From Xanthomonas indica (lineage in GTDB: Bacteria; Pseudomonadota; Gammaproteobacteria; Xanthomonadales; Xanthomonadaceae), in contig NZ_CP131914.1 in NCBI RefSeq assembly GCF_040529045.1, positions 2,030,501-2,094,500 of the forward strand: a stretch of DNA of 64,000 bases, given 5' to 3'. Shown here in pieces: positions 19,031 to 27,239 of the stretch. The notes under the pieces are model-generated. The model did not search any database. It was not told the origin of the DNA and saw only the letters and a list, made by a program, of their open reading frames with translations. The first letter of the stretch is position 1, and every line of letters starts with the position of its first letter. Position numbers and translations under genes: made by a program.

Positions 19031-22000
19031 TCAGGCGATCGGCATCACGTCGAAATCGCCGCCCAGGACCCGTTCCAGCCGTCCGCTGCGCCAGCCGCGC
19101 ACGCTGTCGCGCACCAGCGGCGAGGGCGCGATCCGGTAGCGCCGACACACGCGCAACTCGTCCTCGGCCTGTGCGGGGCGCCGTGGCTGTCCGGCCACGT
19201 CGGCAGCGACCCGGACCTGGACGGCGAGGCGGCGCAAGGCCGGTTCGTCGGCGTCCTGTTCCTGCACGTGCAGGCCGCTCTCCATTTCCAGCAGGTCCAG
19301 CGCGCCGAAGCCGCCGATGGCCAGCCACGCGTGGCCCTGCTCGGGATCCTGCCGCAGCACGTCCACGCGCATGTTGCGCTGTTCGGCCCAGGCCAGATAC
19401 ATCTGCAGCACGCGTTGCCACCACTGGCGCGCATCGGCGCCGTGGCGGTGCAGTTCGCTGGCGCCGATGCGCAGGTCCAGCAGCGCATCCTGCGCGCGCT
19501 GGTCCTGCAGCGCATCGCAGGCCAGCCGCAGCAGCCACAGCAATTGCGCCAGGCGTCCGACGAACCCGCCATCGGACTGTGCCGCCTGCAGCCGCGCGCG
19601 CATGCGTACCGCGCTGTTCAGGGCGCTGTCGATGCGGTCGCGGCGTTCGATGCGGTCCAGCACCTGGAAACGCCCCGGCTGCGACCAGAAATCGCGTTCG
19701 CCCATGCTGGCAAAATCGGCATCGCGCGCCTGCTGCCAGGCGTCGCTGGCCTGCAGTGCCTGCAGTGCGCTCAGCGCGGCATCCATCCGCGCCAGCGCTG
19801 CCTCGTCGGCCACGGGCGCATACACGATGTCGCGCAGGTCCAGCGGCGCGTCCGCGCGTCCCGCCGCCGATGGCGCCGGCGCCGCGGCGGGCGCGTCCGG
19901 GGCGATGAAACGGACGTCCAGGCGATCGCCGGCGCCGCGCACGAACAGGAACTGGTCCCCCTCCGGCGCGGTCTGCTCGACGATGCTGCGCGCCAGGGGG
20001 GCGAGCAGATGCTGCTCGATCGCACGCCGCAGCGGCCGCGCGCCCAGGTCCGGGGTGAAGCCGCGGTCGAGCAGGAACTCGATCGCCGACGGTTCCCATT
20101 CAACCGCCCAGGCGCGATTGCGCAGGCCGCGCCGGGTCAGCGTGCGATCCAGTTCCTTGTGCAGGATCTCGCGCATCAGCGCGCGGTCCAGCGGGTTGAA
20201 CAGCACCAGACGATCGAGCCGGTTCACGAACTCGCGGCGGAACGTCTCGTACACCGCCTTTTCCACCGCGCTGCGCGAGTAGCCGCCGGCCACCGTGGCG
20301 AAGCCGGGGCCGGCGGCGCGGGCGAGCGTGGCGCCGACGTTGCTGGTGAGGATGATGATGCTGTGGCGGAAGTCCGCGGTATTGCCGTTGCGGTCGCTCA
20401 GGCGGGCGTCGTCAAAGACCTGCAGGAACAGGTCCCAGACCTTGGGGTGGGCCTTCTCGAACTCGTCCAGCAACACCACCGAGAACGGTTGTTCGCGGAT
20501 GCGCGCGATCAGTGTGCGTTGCCCGGCGCTGTCGTCGCCGGTGAGCCGGTACAGCGCGTCCTCGCCCTGGAACTCGCTCATGTCCAGGCGCAGCAGGCGC
20601 TCGGGGGTGCCGAACAGGAGTTCGCCCAGCGCCTTGGCCAGCTCGGTCTTGCCGGTGCCGGTCGGGCCGGCGAACAGGAACACGCCGATCGGACGACGGC
20701 TGTCGATCAGGCCGGCCTTGAGCATGGCGATGCGGTCGAGCAGGGTCTCCACCGCCTCGTCCTGGCCGAGCACGCGCTGGCGGAAGAAGTGGCGCAGCGC
20801 GTCCAGATCCAGCCGCTGGCGATCGTCGATCACGTCCAGCGGCAGGCCGCTGCGCCGCGACACGGCCTGCAGCAGGGCTTCGTCGTCCAGCGGCAGGCGC
20901 GGCACCTCGGCGCTGGTGGCCGCCTGCAGGGTTTCCTCCAACAACCGCAGCAGCCGCCCCGGCTCGTGCTGCTCGGGGAAATACTGCGCGGCCATGCGCT
21001 CGGCCTCGGCGAGGGTGTGCGCGTCGATCACTTCCGCCTGCAGCGTCTGCTGCTGCGCCTGCGCCCACTGCGCACCGATCTGGGCCAGTGCGGCGGGTGC
21101 CGCCGGCGCCAGCGTCACCACCTCGAAGCGCGACCGCGTCGTCGGCCGTGCCACCTGCAGCTGTGCCAGCTGTTGTGGCGTGATCTCGCCGATCAGGCGC
21201 AATTCGCCGCGCTCCAGCGCCGGCATCACCAGGTCGAGGATGCCCCTCGGGTCGCGTGCATGCGCGCCCTTGTGCAGCAGGTCGTAGAAGTCCGGCGCGC
21301 GCCACAGCGCGCGCTCGCGATGCAGGACCGCGAGCATTTCGCGGATGCGGCCCTCCAGCTCGCCGATGTAGCTCTGCCCGGCGAGGATCTCTGCCGCGGT
21401 CGCCTCGAACACCCGCCAGCCTTCCGCCAGCAGGCGTTCGCTCAGCAGGTCGATCAGCACGCTCTTGCCCACACCGTGTTCGCCGACCAGCAGCACCGGT
21501 TGCGGCGGGACGGCCGTCACCAGGTCGTAGGCGCGCTGCAGCGCTGCGTCCAGCGTCGGGTGCGGCAGGCGCAGGCGCGGCGGTACCGCGGCCACGACGC
21601 GGCCGAAACCGCCCAGCACGCGTTGCTCGCGGCGCTGCGCGCGCGCCTCCTGCAGGCGCTGCAGGAAGGGATCCAGCACCGGCTCCTTGAACCGGCCGAG
21701 GATCTCGCCCAGCTTGGCCACTGCGGCATCGTCCAGGCCGTCGACATCCACCGCCCGGTCCGCCGGCGCCTTGCTCGCGGCCCAGTGCAGGTAAGCGCGC
21801 AAACGCTGCCGGAACGGGACGACGTCCCACCACCAGTCGCGCGCCTGCCGCAGCAGCACGTGCAGGTGGTCGGCATCCGGCTGCGCCTGCAGGTAGTCGA
21901 GCACGAAGTTGAGGGGATACGAGCCCAGGTGCGGCAGCAGTTCCAGCACCGGGTCGAGATCGCTGTTGCGGCGGTGCTGCAGCGCCACGGCCGCCATCGA

Positions 22001-22339
22001 CGGCAATGCCCAGCCGGGGCTGCCGAGCGCCTCGATCACGGCCTGGTCGGAGAACGCCGGACCGGCCAGCAGCGCGGCCCCTTGCTCGAACTGCGCGACC
22101 CGCGCCAGGTCGGCGGGACTGTGGATCTGGTCGTCCAGCGCTTCCACCTGCTGGCGCAGGCGCTGCACCTGCTGTTCGGGCGCGTCGGCGAGGTCGGCGT
22201 CCTGCGCATCGGATGGGACGCTGCCGGCCGGGGCGGGATCGGGCGGGGCGGCCGAAGTCCGCGCCGAACGCGCATGCCCGAGCACGCGCGACAGCACCGC
22301 GCCCACCACGGCGCCGATGACGAACACCAAGATCTCCAT
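19031..22339 (-). CDS. Membrane-anchored Clp-type AAA+ ATPase fused to a release-factor-like domain
   Basis: 1102 residues; start set by GAGGAGCG before ATG. Residues 1-20 are one hydrophobic helix (LVFVIGAVVGAVLSRVL), probably an inner membrane anchor. Residues 50-260 are helical and unassigned. D1 (about 265-420) has Walker A GEHGVGKS (286-293) and the ClpB-like IGELEGRIREML, PALERGELRLIGE and SRFEVV, but the Walker B Asp-Glu is replaced by Asp-Phe (PDFYDLL). D2 (520-790) is intact: GPTGTGKT (558-565), LLDEFEKAH (623-631), LTSNVG, sensor 2 GARPLRRAI. Residues 865-1100 follow release factor 2: RDFWSQPGRFQVLDRIERRDRI matches the PCRF start, ARQWWQRVLQMYLAWAEQR the RF2 WASMLERMYLRWAE helix, LEMESGLHV the TETGVHR strand, and VRDSVRGWRSGRLERVLGGD the C-terminus. 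The GGQ domain is missing. Function unknown; a ribosome-linked unfoldase is speculation. Confidence 0.88.
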   Translation of the reverse strand: MEILVFVIGAVVGAVLSRVLGHARSARTSAAPPDPAPAGSVPSDAQDADLADAPEQQVQRLRQQVEALDDQIHSPADLARVAQFEQGAALLAGPAFSDQAVIEALGSPGWALPSMAAVALQHRRNSDLDPVLELLPHLGSYPLNFVLDYLQAQPDADHLHVLLRQARDWWWDVVPFRQRLRAYLHWAASKAPADRAVDVDGLDDAAVAKLGEILGRFKEPVLDPFLQRLQEARAQRREQRVLGGFGRVVAAVPPRLRLPHPTLDAALQRAYDLVTAVPPQPVLLVGEHGVGKSVLIDLLSERLLAEGWRVFEATAAEILAGQSYIGELEGRIREMLAVLHRERALWRAPDFYDLLHKGAHARDPRGILDLVMPALERGELRLIGEITPQQLAQLQVARPTTRSRFEVVTLAPAAPAALAQIGAQWAQAQQQTLQAEVIDAHTLAEAERMAAQYFPEQHEPGRLLRLLEETLQAATSAEVPRLPLDDEALLQAVSRRSGLPLDVIDDRQRLDLDALRHFFRQRVLGQDEAVETLLDRIAMLKAGLIDSRRPIGVFLFAGPTGTGKTELAKALGELLFGTPERLLRLDMSEFQGEDALYRLTGDDSAGQRTLIARIREQPFSVVLLDEFEKAHPKVWDLFLQVFDDARLSDRNGNTADFRHSIIILTSNVGATLARAAGPGFATVAGGYSRSAVEKAVYETFRREFVNRLDRLVLFNPLDRALMREILHKELDRTLTRRGLRNRAWAVEWEPSAIEFLLDRGFTPDLGARPLRRAIEQHLLAPLARSIVEQTAPEGDQFLFVRGAGDRLDVRFIAPDAPAAAPAPSAAGRADAPLDLRDIVYAPVADEAALARMDAALSALQALQASDAWQQARDADFASMGERDFWSQPGRFQVLDRIERRDRIDSALNSAVRMRARLQAAQSDGGFVGRLAQLLWLLRLACDALQDQRAQDALLDLRIGASELHRHGADARQWWQRVLQMYLAWAEQRNMRVDVLRQDPEQGHAWLAIGGFGALDLLEMESGLHVQEQDADEPALRRLAVQVRVAADVAGQPRRPAQAEDELRVCRRYRIAPSPLVRDSVRGWRSGRLERVLGGDFDVMPIA

Positions 22340-22578
22340 GCGGCGCTCCTCAGGACCTGTCGGCGTGGGCGCGGCAGGCCGCGGGCGGGGTGCTTGGCCG
22401 GCGTGTCGACATGCGGTGGTCTCTCCTTGTGTGGGCGCGTCCACGCGCGATGGCCCGGCCGCTGCCGCGCTCCCGCCTGGCAGCGGTCGAGTATACGGTC
22501 CGCGCACGACGGCTCGTGCTGGTTGCGCACCGTGGACGCACTGCTGCGAGCGTGTGCGTGCGGCACTATCCTGTCGTG

Positions 22579-23274
22579 ATGACCCAACGCGCCACCCGTC
22601 TGCTGCGCCTGCTCGACGCCCTGCGCGGGCGCCGCCGCCCCGTGGCCGGGGCGCAGCTCGCCGCCGACCTGGGCGTGAGCTTGCGCACGCTGTACCGCGA
22701 TATCGCCAGCCTGCGCGGGCAGGGCGCCGACATCCTCGGCGATCCCGGCGTGGGGTATGTGCTGCGTCCGGGTTTCCTGCTGCCGGAGTTGAACTTCAGC
22801 GAAGACGAACTGGAGGCGCTGACCCTGGGCGCGCGTTGGGTGGCGAGCCAGGCCGATCCGGAACTGGCACAGGCGGCGCAGCGCGCCATCACCCGGATCG
22901 GGGCGACGCTGCCGGCGCCGTTGCGGTTGGCGCTGGAGACCAGCGGGTTGCTGGTGCCCGCGGCCCCACCCGCGCAGCCGGCGGCGCCGTGGCTGCCGGT
23001 CCTGCGCCGCGGCATCCGTCTGGAACATGTGCTGCACATGGACTACGCCGATGCCGGCGGCGTCGCCTCGCAGCGGCGCATCTGGCCGTTCGCGATGGCC
23101 TTCCTGGGCGGCTACGGCATGATCGCGGCGTGGTGCGAACTGCGCGGCGATTTCCGCCATTTCCGTGCCGACCGGGTGCTGGCGCTGCGCGACGACGGCG
23201 CGCGCTATCCGGACCGCAGGCATCTGCTGATCCGGCGCTGGCGTGCCGCCACCGGACACCGTGTCGGCTCCTGA
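22579..23274 (+). CDS. HTH/WYL-type transcriptional regulator (YafY-like)
   Basis: 231-residue regulator. N-terminal HTH_11-type winged helix (RLLRLLDALRGRRRPVAGAQLAADLGVSLRTLYRDIASLRGQGADI) followed by DPGVGYVLRPGFLLPELNFSEDELEAL, the connector usual for YafY/DeoR-like WYL proteins. The WYL part is recognisable (HVLHMDYADAGGVASQRRIWPFAMAFLGGYGMIAAWCELRGDFRHFRADRV), although the W-Y-L triplet itself reads GGYGMIAAW. WYL domains sense small molecules or nucleic acids. It is divergent from the Clp-type ATPase with 239 nt between starts, so it might control that gene, and is 57 nt before a GST gene reading the same way. Confidence 0.88.
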   Translation: MTQRATRLLRLLDALRGRRRPVAGAQLAADLGVSLRTLYRDIASLRGQGADILGDPGVGYVLRPGFLLPELNFSEDELEALTLGARWVASQADPELAQAAQRAITRIGATLPAPLRLALETSGLLVPAAPPAQPAAPWLPVLRRGIRLEHVLHMDYADAGGVASQRRIWPFAMAFLGGYGMIAAWCELRGDFRHFRADRVLALRDDGARYPDRRHLLIRRWRAATGHRVGS

Positions 23275-23331
23275 CAGCGGCTGTCAGCAGGGGCGGCGCA
23301 GACTGCGCGGCGTCCACCACGGAGTCCGACC

Positions 23332-23991
23332 ATGTCCCACGATCTTGTGCTCTACACCCACCCCATGTCGCGCGGCCGCATCGCGCGCTGGATGCTCGAA
23401 GAAACCGGCCTGGCGTACCGCGCGCAGATCCTCGACTACGGCACCGGCATGAAGGCGCCGGACTATCTGGCGATCAATCCGATGGGCAAGGTGCCGGCGC
23501 TGGTCCACGGCACAACGACCGTCACCGAGAACGCGGCGATCTGCGCCTACCTGGCCGACCTGGTGCCGGAGCGACAACTGGCGCCGCCGCCGGGATCGCC
23601 GGCGCGGGGCGATTATTACCGCTGGCTGTTCCTGCTGGCCGGGCCGGCCGAGGCGTTCCTGACCGCCAAGCAGCAGGGCACGCTGGCACCGGCGCACAGC
23701 GCGGGCTACGGCCATGGCGAGGACTTGCTGGACATGCTGGAGCAGGGCGTCGCCGGTCGCGAGCACCTGGCCGGCGACCGCTTCAGCGCGGCCGACCTGT
23801 ATGCCGCCGCGTTCCTCGGCTTCTACACACGCATTGGCGTGCTGCAGGCGCGGCCGGCGTTCGTCGCGTTCGTGCAGCGGCACCTGGCGCGGCCGGCGGC
23901 GCAGCGTGCCGCGGCCATCGACGATGCGTTGGTGGCTGCGCATCCGAACCCGTTCATGCCGCGCCCGAGCGCGGTGCGGGCGAGCGTCTAG
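23332..23991 (+). CDS. Glutathione S-transferase family protein
   Basis: 219 residues. Thioredoxin-like N-terminal domain with LYTHPMSRGRIARWMLEETGLAYRAQILDYG (likely catalytic Ser13), the cis-Pro loop GKVPALVHG and glutathione-contacting TENAAICAYLADL (Glu-Asn/Ser pattern). All-helical C-terminal domain with REHLAGDRFSAADLYAAAFLGF, the N-capping box. Cytosolic. It probably conjugates or reduces electrophiles; substrate unknown. It lies just downstream of the WYL-type regulator and may be its target or operon partner. The 3' side is a block of tandem repeats. Confidence 0.9.
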   Translation: MSHDLVLYTHPMSRGRIARWMLEETGLAYRAQILDYGTGMKAPDYLAINPMGKVPALVHGTTTVTENAAICAYLADLVPERQLAPPPGSPARGDYYRWLFLLAGPAEAFLTAKQQGTLAPAHSAGYGHGEDLLDMLEQGVAGREHLAGDRFSAADLYAAAFLGFYTRIGVLQARPAFVAFVQRHLARPAAQRAAAIDDALVAAHPNPFMPRPSAVRASV

Positions 23992-24032
23992 CGGAATGTC
24001 GAGGGCTGGCGGTTGGGTCATGCCGTATGGCC

Positions 24033-24373
24033 GGACCCTCACCCCAACCCCCTCCCGGAGGGAGAGGGGCTCTAGCGCTTCCCTTCTCCCGCTGGGACCA
24101 TGGCCCCCTTTTTGGGGGAAGGTGCCCCGCAGGGGCGGATGAGGGTACGGGCGCAGCGTCATGGGTCCTAACGCTGCGAGACGCTTCGCGCCGCACCCTC
24201 ACCCCAACCCCTCTCCCGGGGGGAGAGGGGCTTGCAGCCTTTCCTTCTCCCCTCGGGAGAAGGTGCCCCGAAGGGGCGGATGAGGGTACGGGCGCAGCCT
24301 CGTGCGTCCTGACGCCACAAGACGCTTCGCGTCGGACCCTCACCCCAATCCCTCTCCCGGTGGGAGAGGGGCT
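24033..24373. repeat. Tandem block of CCCTCACCCC / CCGCCCCTTCGGGG repeats
   Basis: Two full units and a partial third start at 24033, 24194 and 24334 (steps of 161 and 140 nt). Each has CCCTCACCCCAA plus a CTCTCCC/GGGAGAG hairpin. The full units go on through CTTCTCCC...GGGAGAAGG, then GTGCCCCgaaGGGGC and GGATGAGGGTACGGGCGCAG. Each contains several nested hairpins. The block fills the 396-nt gap between the convergent GST and mutS genes; no gene lies there. Confidence 0.9.
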
Positions 24374-24387
24374 ACGGCGCACGCCGC

Positions 24388-26979
24388 CTACAGCAGCGAC
24401 TTGAGCCGGTACAGCGCTTCCAGCGCCTGCTTGGGCGTGAGTTCGTCCGGATCCAGCGCGGCCAGCGCTTCCTGCGCGGCGGACGGCGTGGCCGCGAACA
24501 GGCCGAACTGTTGCGGCGCGTCCAGCGCCTGCGGTGCCATCTGCGAGGCATGGCTCTCGCCGCCGCGCTGCTCCAGTTCCGCCAGGCGCCGCCGCGCCTG
24601 CGCCACGGTGGCCTTGGGCAGGCCGGCCAGCGCCGCCACCTGCAGGCCGAAGCTGCGGTTGGCCGGGCCGTCCTTGACCGCGTGCATGAACACCAGGCGG
24701 TCGCCGTGCTCGACTGCGTCCAGGTGCACGTTGGCGATGCCGCTGGGGCCGCCTTCGACCGATTCGTCGGCCAGCGCGGTCAGCTCGAAATAGTGCGTGG
24801 CGAACAGCGTGTAGCAGCGGTTGTGGTGGGCGAGGTGGCGCGCCACCGCATCGGCCAGGGCCAGGCCGTCGTAGGTGGAGGTGCCGCGGCCGATCTCGTC
24901 CATCAGCACCAGCGACTGCGCGGTGGCGTGGTGCAGGATGTAGCTGGTCTCGGCCATCTCGACCATGAAGGTGGACTGGCCGCGGGCCAGGTCGTCGCCG
25001 GCGCCGATGCGGGTGAGGATGCGGTCGATCGGGCCGATCACCGCGCGCCGTGCCGGCACGTAGCTGCCGATGTGCGCGAGCAGCACGATCAGCGCGTTCT
25101 GGCGCATGTAGGTCGACTTACCGCCCATGTTCGGGCCGGTGATCACCAGCATGCGCCGGTCGGGGTGCAGGTCCAGGTCGTTGGGTTCGAACGGCTGCTC
25201 GCGCACCGCTTCCACCACCGGGTGGCGGCCGCGTTCGATACGCAGGCAGGCGCCGCTGTCCAGCTCCGGCTGGGTCCAGTCCAGTGCCTGTGCGCGTTCG
25301 GCGAAGCTGGCCAGCACGTCCAGCTCGCTGAGCGCGGCGGCGGCGCGCTTGAGCGGCTCCAGGCGCTCGCCCAGCGTGTCCAGCAGGCCTTCGTAGAGCA
25401 GCTTCTCGCGCGACAGCGCGCGCTCGCGTGCCGACAGTACCTTGTCCTCGAAGTTCTTCAGTTCTTCGGTGATGTAGCGCTCGGCGTTGGTCAGGGTCTG
25501 GCGCCGGCTGTAGTGCACCGGCGCCTTGTCGGCCTGGCCCTTGCTGATCTCGATGTAGTAACCGTGCACGCGGTTATAGCCGACCTTCAGCGTGGCGATG
25601 CCGCTGCTGGCGCGTTCGCGCGCTTCCAGGTCGATCAGGAACTGGTCGGCGTTGGTGCTGAGCCGGCGCAGCTCGTCCAGCTCTGCGTCGTAGTCGGCGG
25701 CGATGACGCCGCCGTCGCTGAGCTTGAGCGGCGGCTGCTCGGCGATCGCCGAGGCCAGCAGGTGCGCGATCTCGTCGTGCTGGCCCAGCTCCGCCGCCAG
25801 TGCCGCCAGCCGCGGCGAATCCAGCGGCGCCAGGATTGCGCGCACCTTTGGCAACAGGCCCAGGCCATCGCGCAGTGTGGAGAAGTCGCGCGGGCGCGCC
25901 GAGCGCAGGGCGACGCGGGTGAGGATGCGTTCGACGTCGCCGAGCGCGCGGAACGCCTCGCGCAGGTCGGCATCGGCACCACGATCGATCAACGTGCCGA
26001 CCGCGTGGTGACGCTGCACCAGCACCTCGCGCAGGCGCAACGGACGGTGCAGCCAGCGCCGCAGCAGGCGCCCGCCCATCGGCGTCACCGTGCTGTCGAG
26101 CACGCCAAGCAGGGTATTGCGGGTGTCGCCGTCGACGCGCGTGTCCAGTTCCAGGTGGCGGCGGGTGGCCGCGTTCATCGCGATCGCCTCGCCGGCGGTC
26201 TCCATCGCGATCGCGGTCAGGTGCGGCAGGCGCTGCTTCTGGGTTTCCTCCACGTAGCCGAGCAAGGCGCCGGCGGCGGCGGTGGCGCGCGGCTTGTCGT
26301 CGATGCCGAAGCCGCTCAGATCGTGCAACTGGAAGAACGCCAGCAACTGGCGACGGCCGCTGTCGGCGTCGAACAGCCACGGTGGCCGGCGGCGCACGCC
26401 GCGGCGCTCGCGCAGGAATTCCGGCCACTGGTCCTCGTCGGGCACCAGCAGCTCGGCCGGCTCCAGCCGCGCCAGTTCCGCTTCCAGCGCGTCCTCGCTG
26501 TCCACCTCGTTGACCAGGAAACGGCCGCCGGCCAGGTCGGCCCAGGCCAGGCCGTAGCCCTGCTTGGTGCGCGCGATGGCCATCAGCAGGGTGTCGCGGC
26601 GCTCGTCCAGCAAGGCCTCGTCGGTCACCGTGCCGGGGGTGACGATGCGCACCACCTTGCGCTCGACCAGGCCCTTGGCCAGGGCCGGATCGCCGATCTG
26701 CTCGCAGATCGCCACCGACTCGCCCAGCGCCACCAGCCGCGCCAGATAGCCCTCGTAGGCATGCACCGGCACCCCGGCCATCGGAATCGGCGCACCGCCG
26801 GAACTGCCGCGCTGGGTCAGGGTGATGTCCAGCAGCCGCGCGGCCTTGCGCGCGTCGTCGTAGAACAGTTCGTAGAAATCGCCCATGCGGAAGAACAGCA
26901 GCAGGTCCGGGTACTCGGACTTGGCGGCGAAGAACTGCTTCATCAGCGGGGTGTGTTCGGGGACTTTCTCGGAGGTCAT
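24388..26979 (-). CDS. mutS: DNA mismatch repair protein MutS
   Basis: 863-residue mismatch-recognition ATPase that works with MutL in the cytosol. The mismatch-reading Phe-x-Glu motif is at residues 35-37 ([11 protein letters not shown]). Connector and lever domains follow, with [14 protein letters not shown] and [11 protein letters not shown]. The ATPase shows the Walker [22 protein letters not shown], the Walker [13 protein letters not shown] and [10 protein letters not shown]-terminal dimerisation tail ([21 protein letters not shown]) is present. ATG at MTSEKVPEH follows GAAGG; the longer frame upstream has no family similarity. Convergent with GST. About 260 nt upstream of its start is free of genes. 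Confidence 0.98.
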   Translation of the reverse strand: MTSEKVPEHTPLMKQFFAAKSEYPDLLLFFRMGDFYELFYDDARKAARLLDITLTQRGSSGGAPIPMAGVPVHAYEGYLARLVALGESVAICEQIGDPALAKGLVERKVVRIVTPGTVTDEALLDERRDTLLMAIARTKQGYGLAWADLAGGRFLVNEVDSEDALEAELARLEPAELLVPDEDQWPEFLRERRGVRRRPPWLFDADSGRRQLLAFFQLHDLSGFGIDDKPRATAAAGALLGYVEETQKQRLPHLTAIAMETAGEAIAMNAATRRHLELDTRVDGDTRNTLLGVLDSTVTPMGGRLLRRWLHRPLRLREVLVQRHHAVGTLIDRGADADLREAFRALGDVERILTRVALRSARPRDFSTLRDGLGLLPKVRAILAPLDSPRLAALAAELGQHDEIAHLLASAIAEQPPLKLSDGGVIAADYDAELDELRRLSTNADQFLIDLEARERASSGIATLKVGYNRVHGYYIEISKGQADKAPVHYSRRQTLTNAERYITEELKNFEDKVLSARERALSREKLLYEGLLDTLGERLEPLKRAAAALSELDVLASFAERAQALDWTQPELDSGACLRIERGRHPVVEAVREQPFEPNDLDLHPDRRMLVITGPNMGGKSTYMRQNALIVLLAHIGSYVPARRAVIGPIDRILTRIGAGDDLARGQSTFMVEMAETSYILHHATAQSLVLMDEIGRGTSTYDGLALADAVARHLAHHNRCYTLFATHYFELTALADESVEGGPSGIANVHLDAVEHGDRLVFMHAVKDGPANRSFGLQVAALAGLPKATVAQARRRLAELEQRGGESHASQMAPQALDAPQQFGLFAATPSAAQEALAALDPDELTPKQALEALYRLKSLL

Positions 26980-27239
26980 GGCGCCTTCGTGCGGACGTGC
27001 GGGGCGGCAGCGCATGGGATGCGCCGCCGCTGCGACAGGGGCATGGGGCGGCAGGCCGCCCGCGGGGGAGGCAAGTTTAGTGGATTGGGGTTGCGGGCGA
27101 CCTATCCGCGTTGCCGCCGCCCACGCTGGATGGAGCGCGGCGCGCGATCGGGCGCGCAGTTGCCGCCCGGAAAGTGAGCGCCGGTTGCCGATCAAGCAGT
27201 AGTGGAGCGCGGCCATGCTGGGCATGGCCGTGGCATCGC

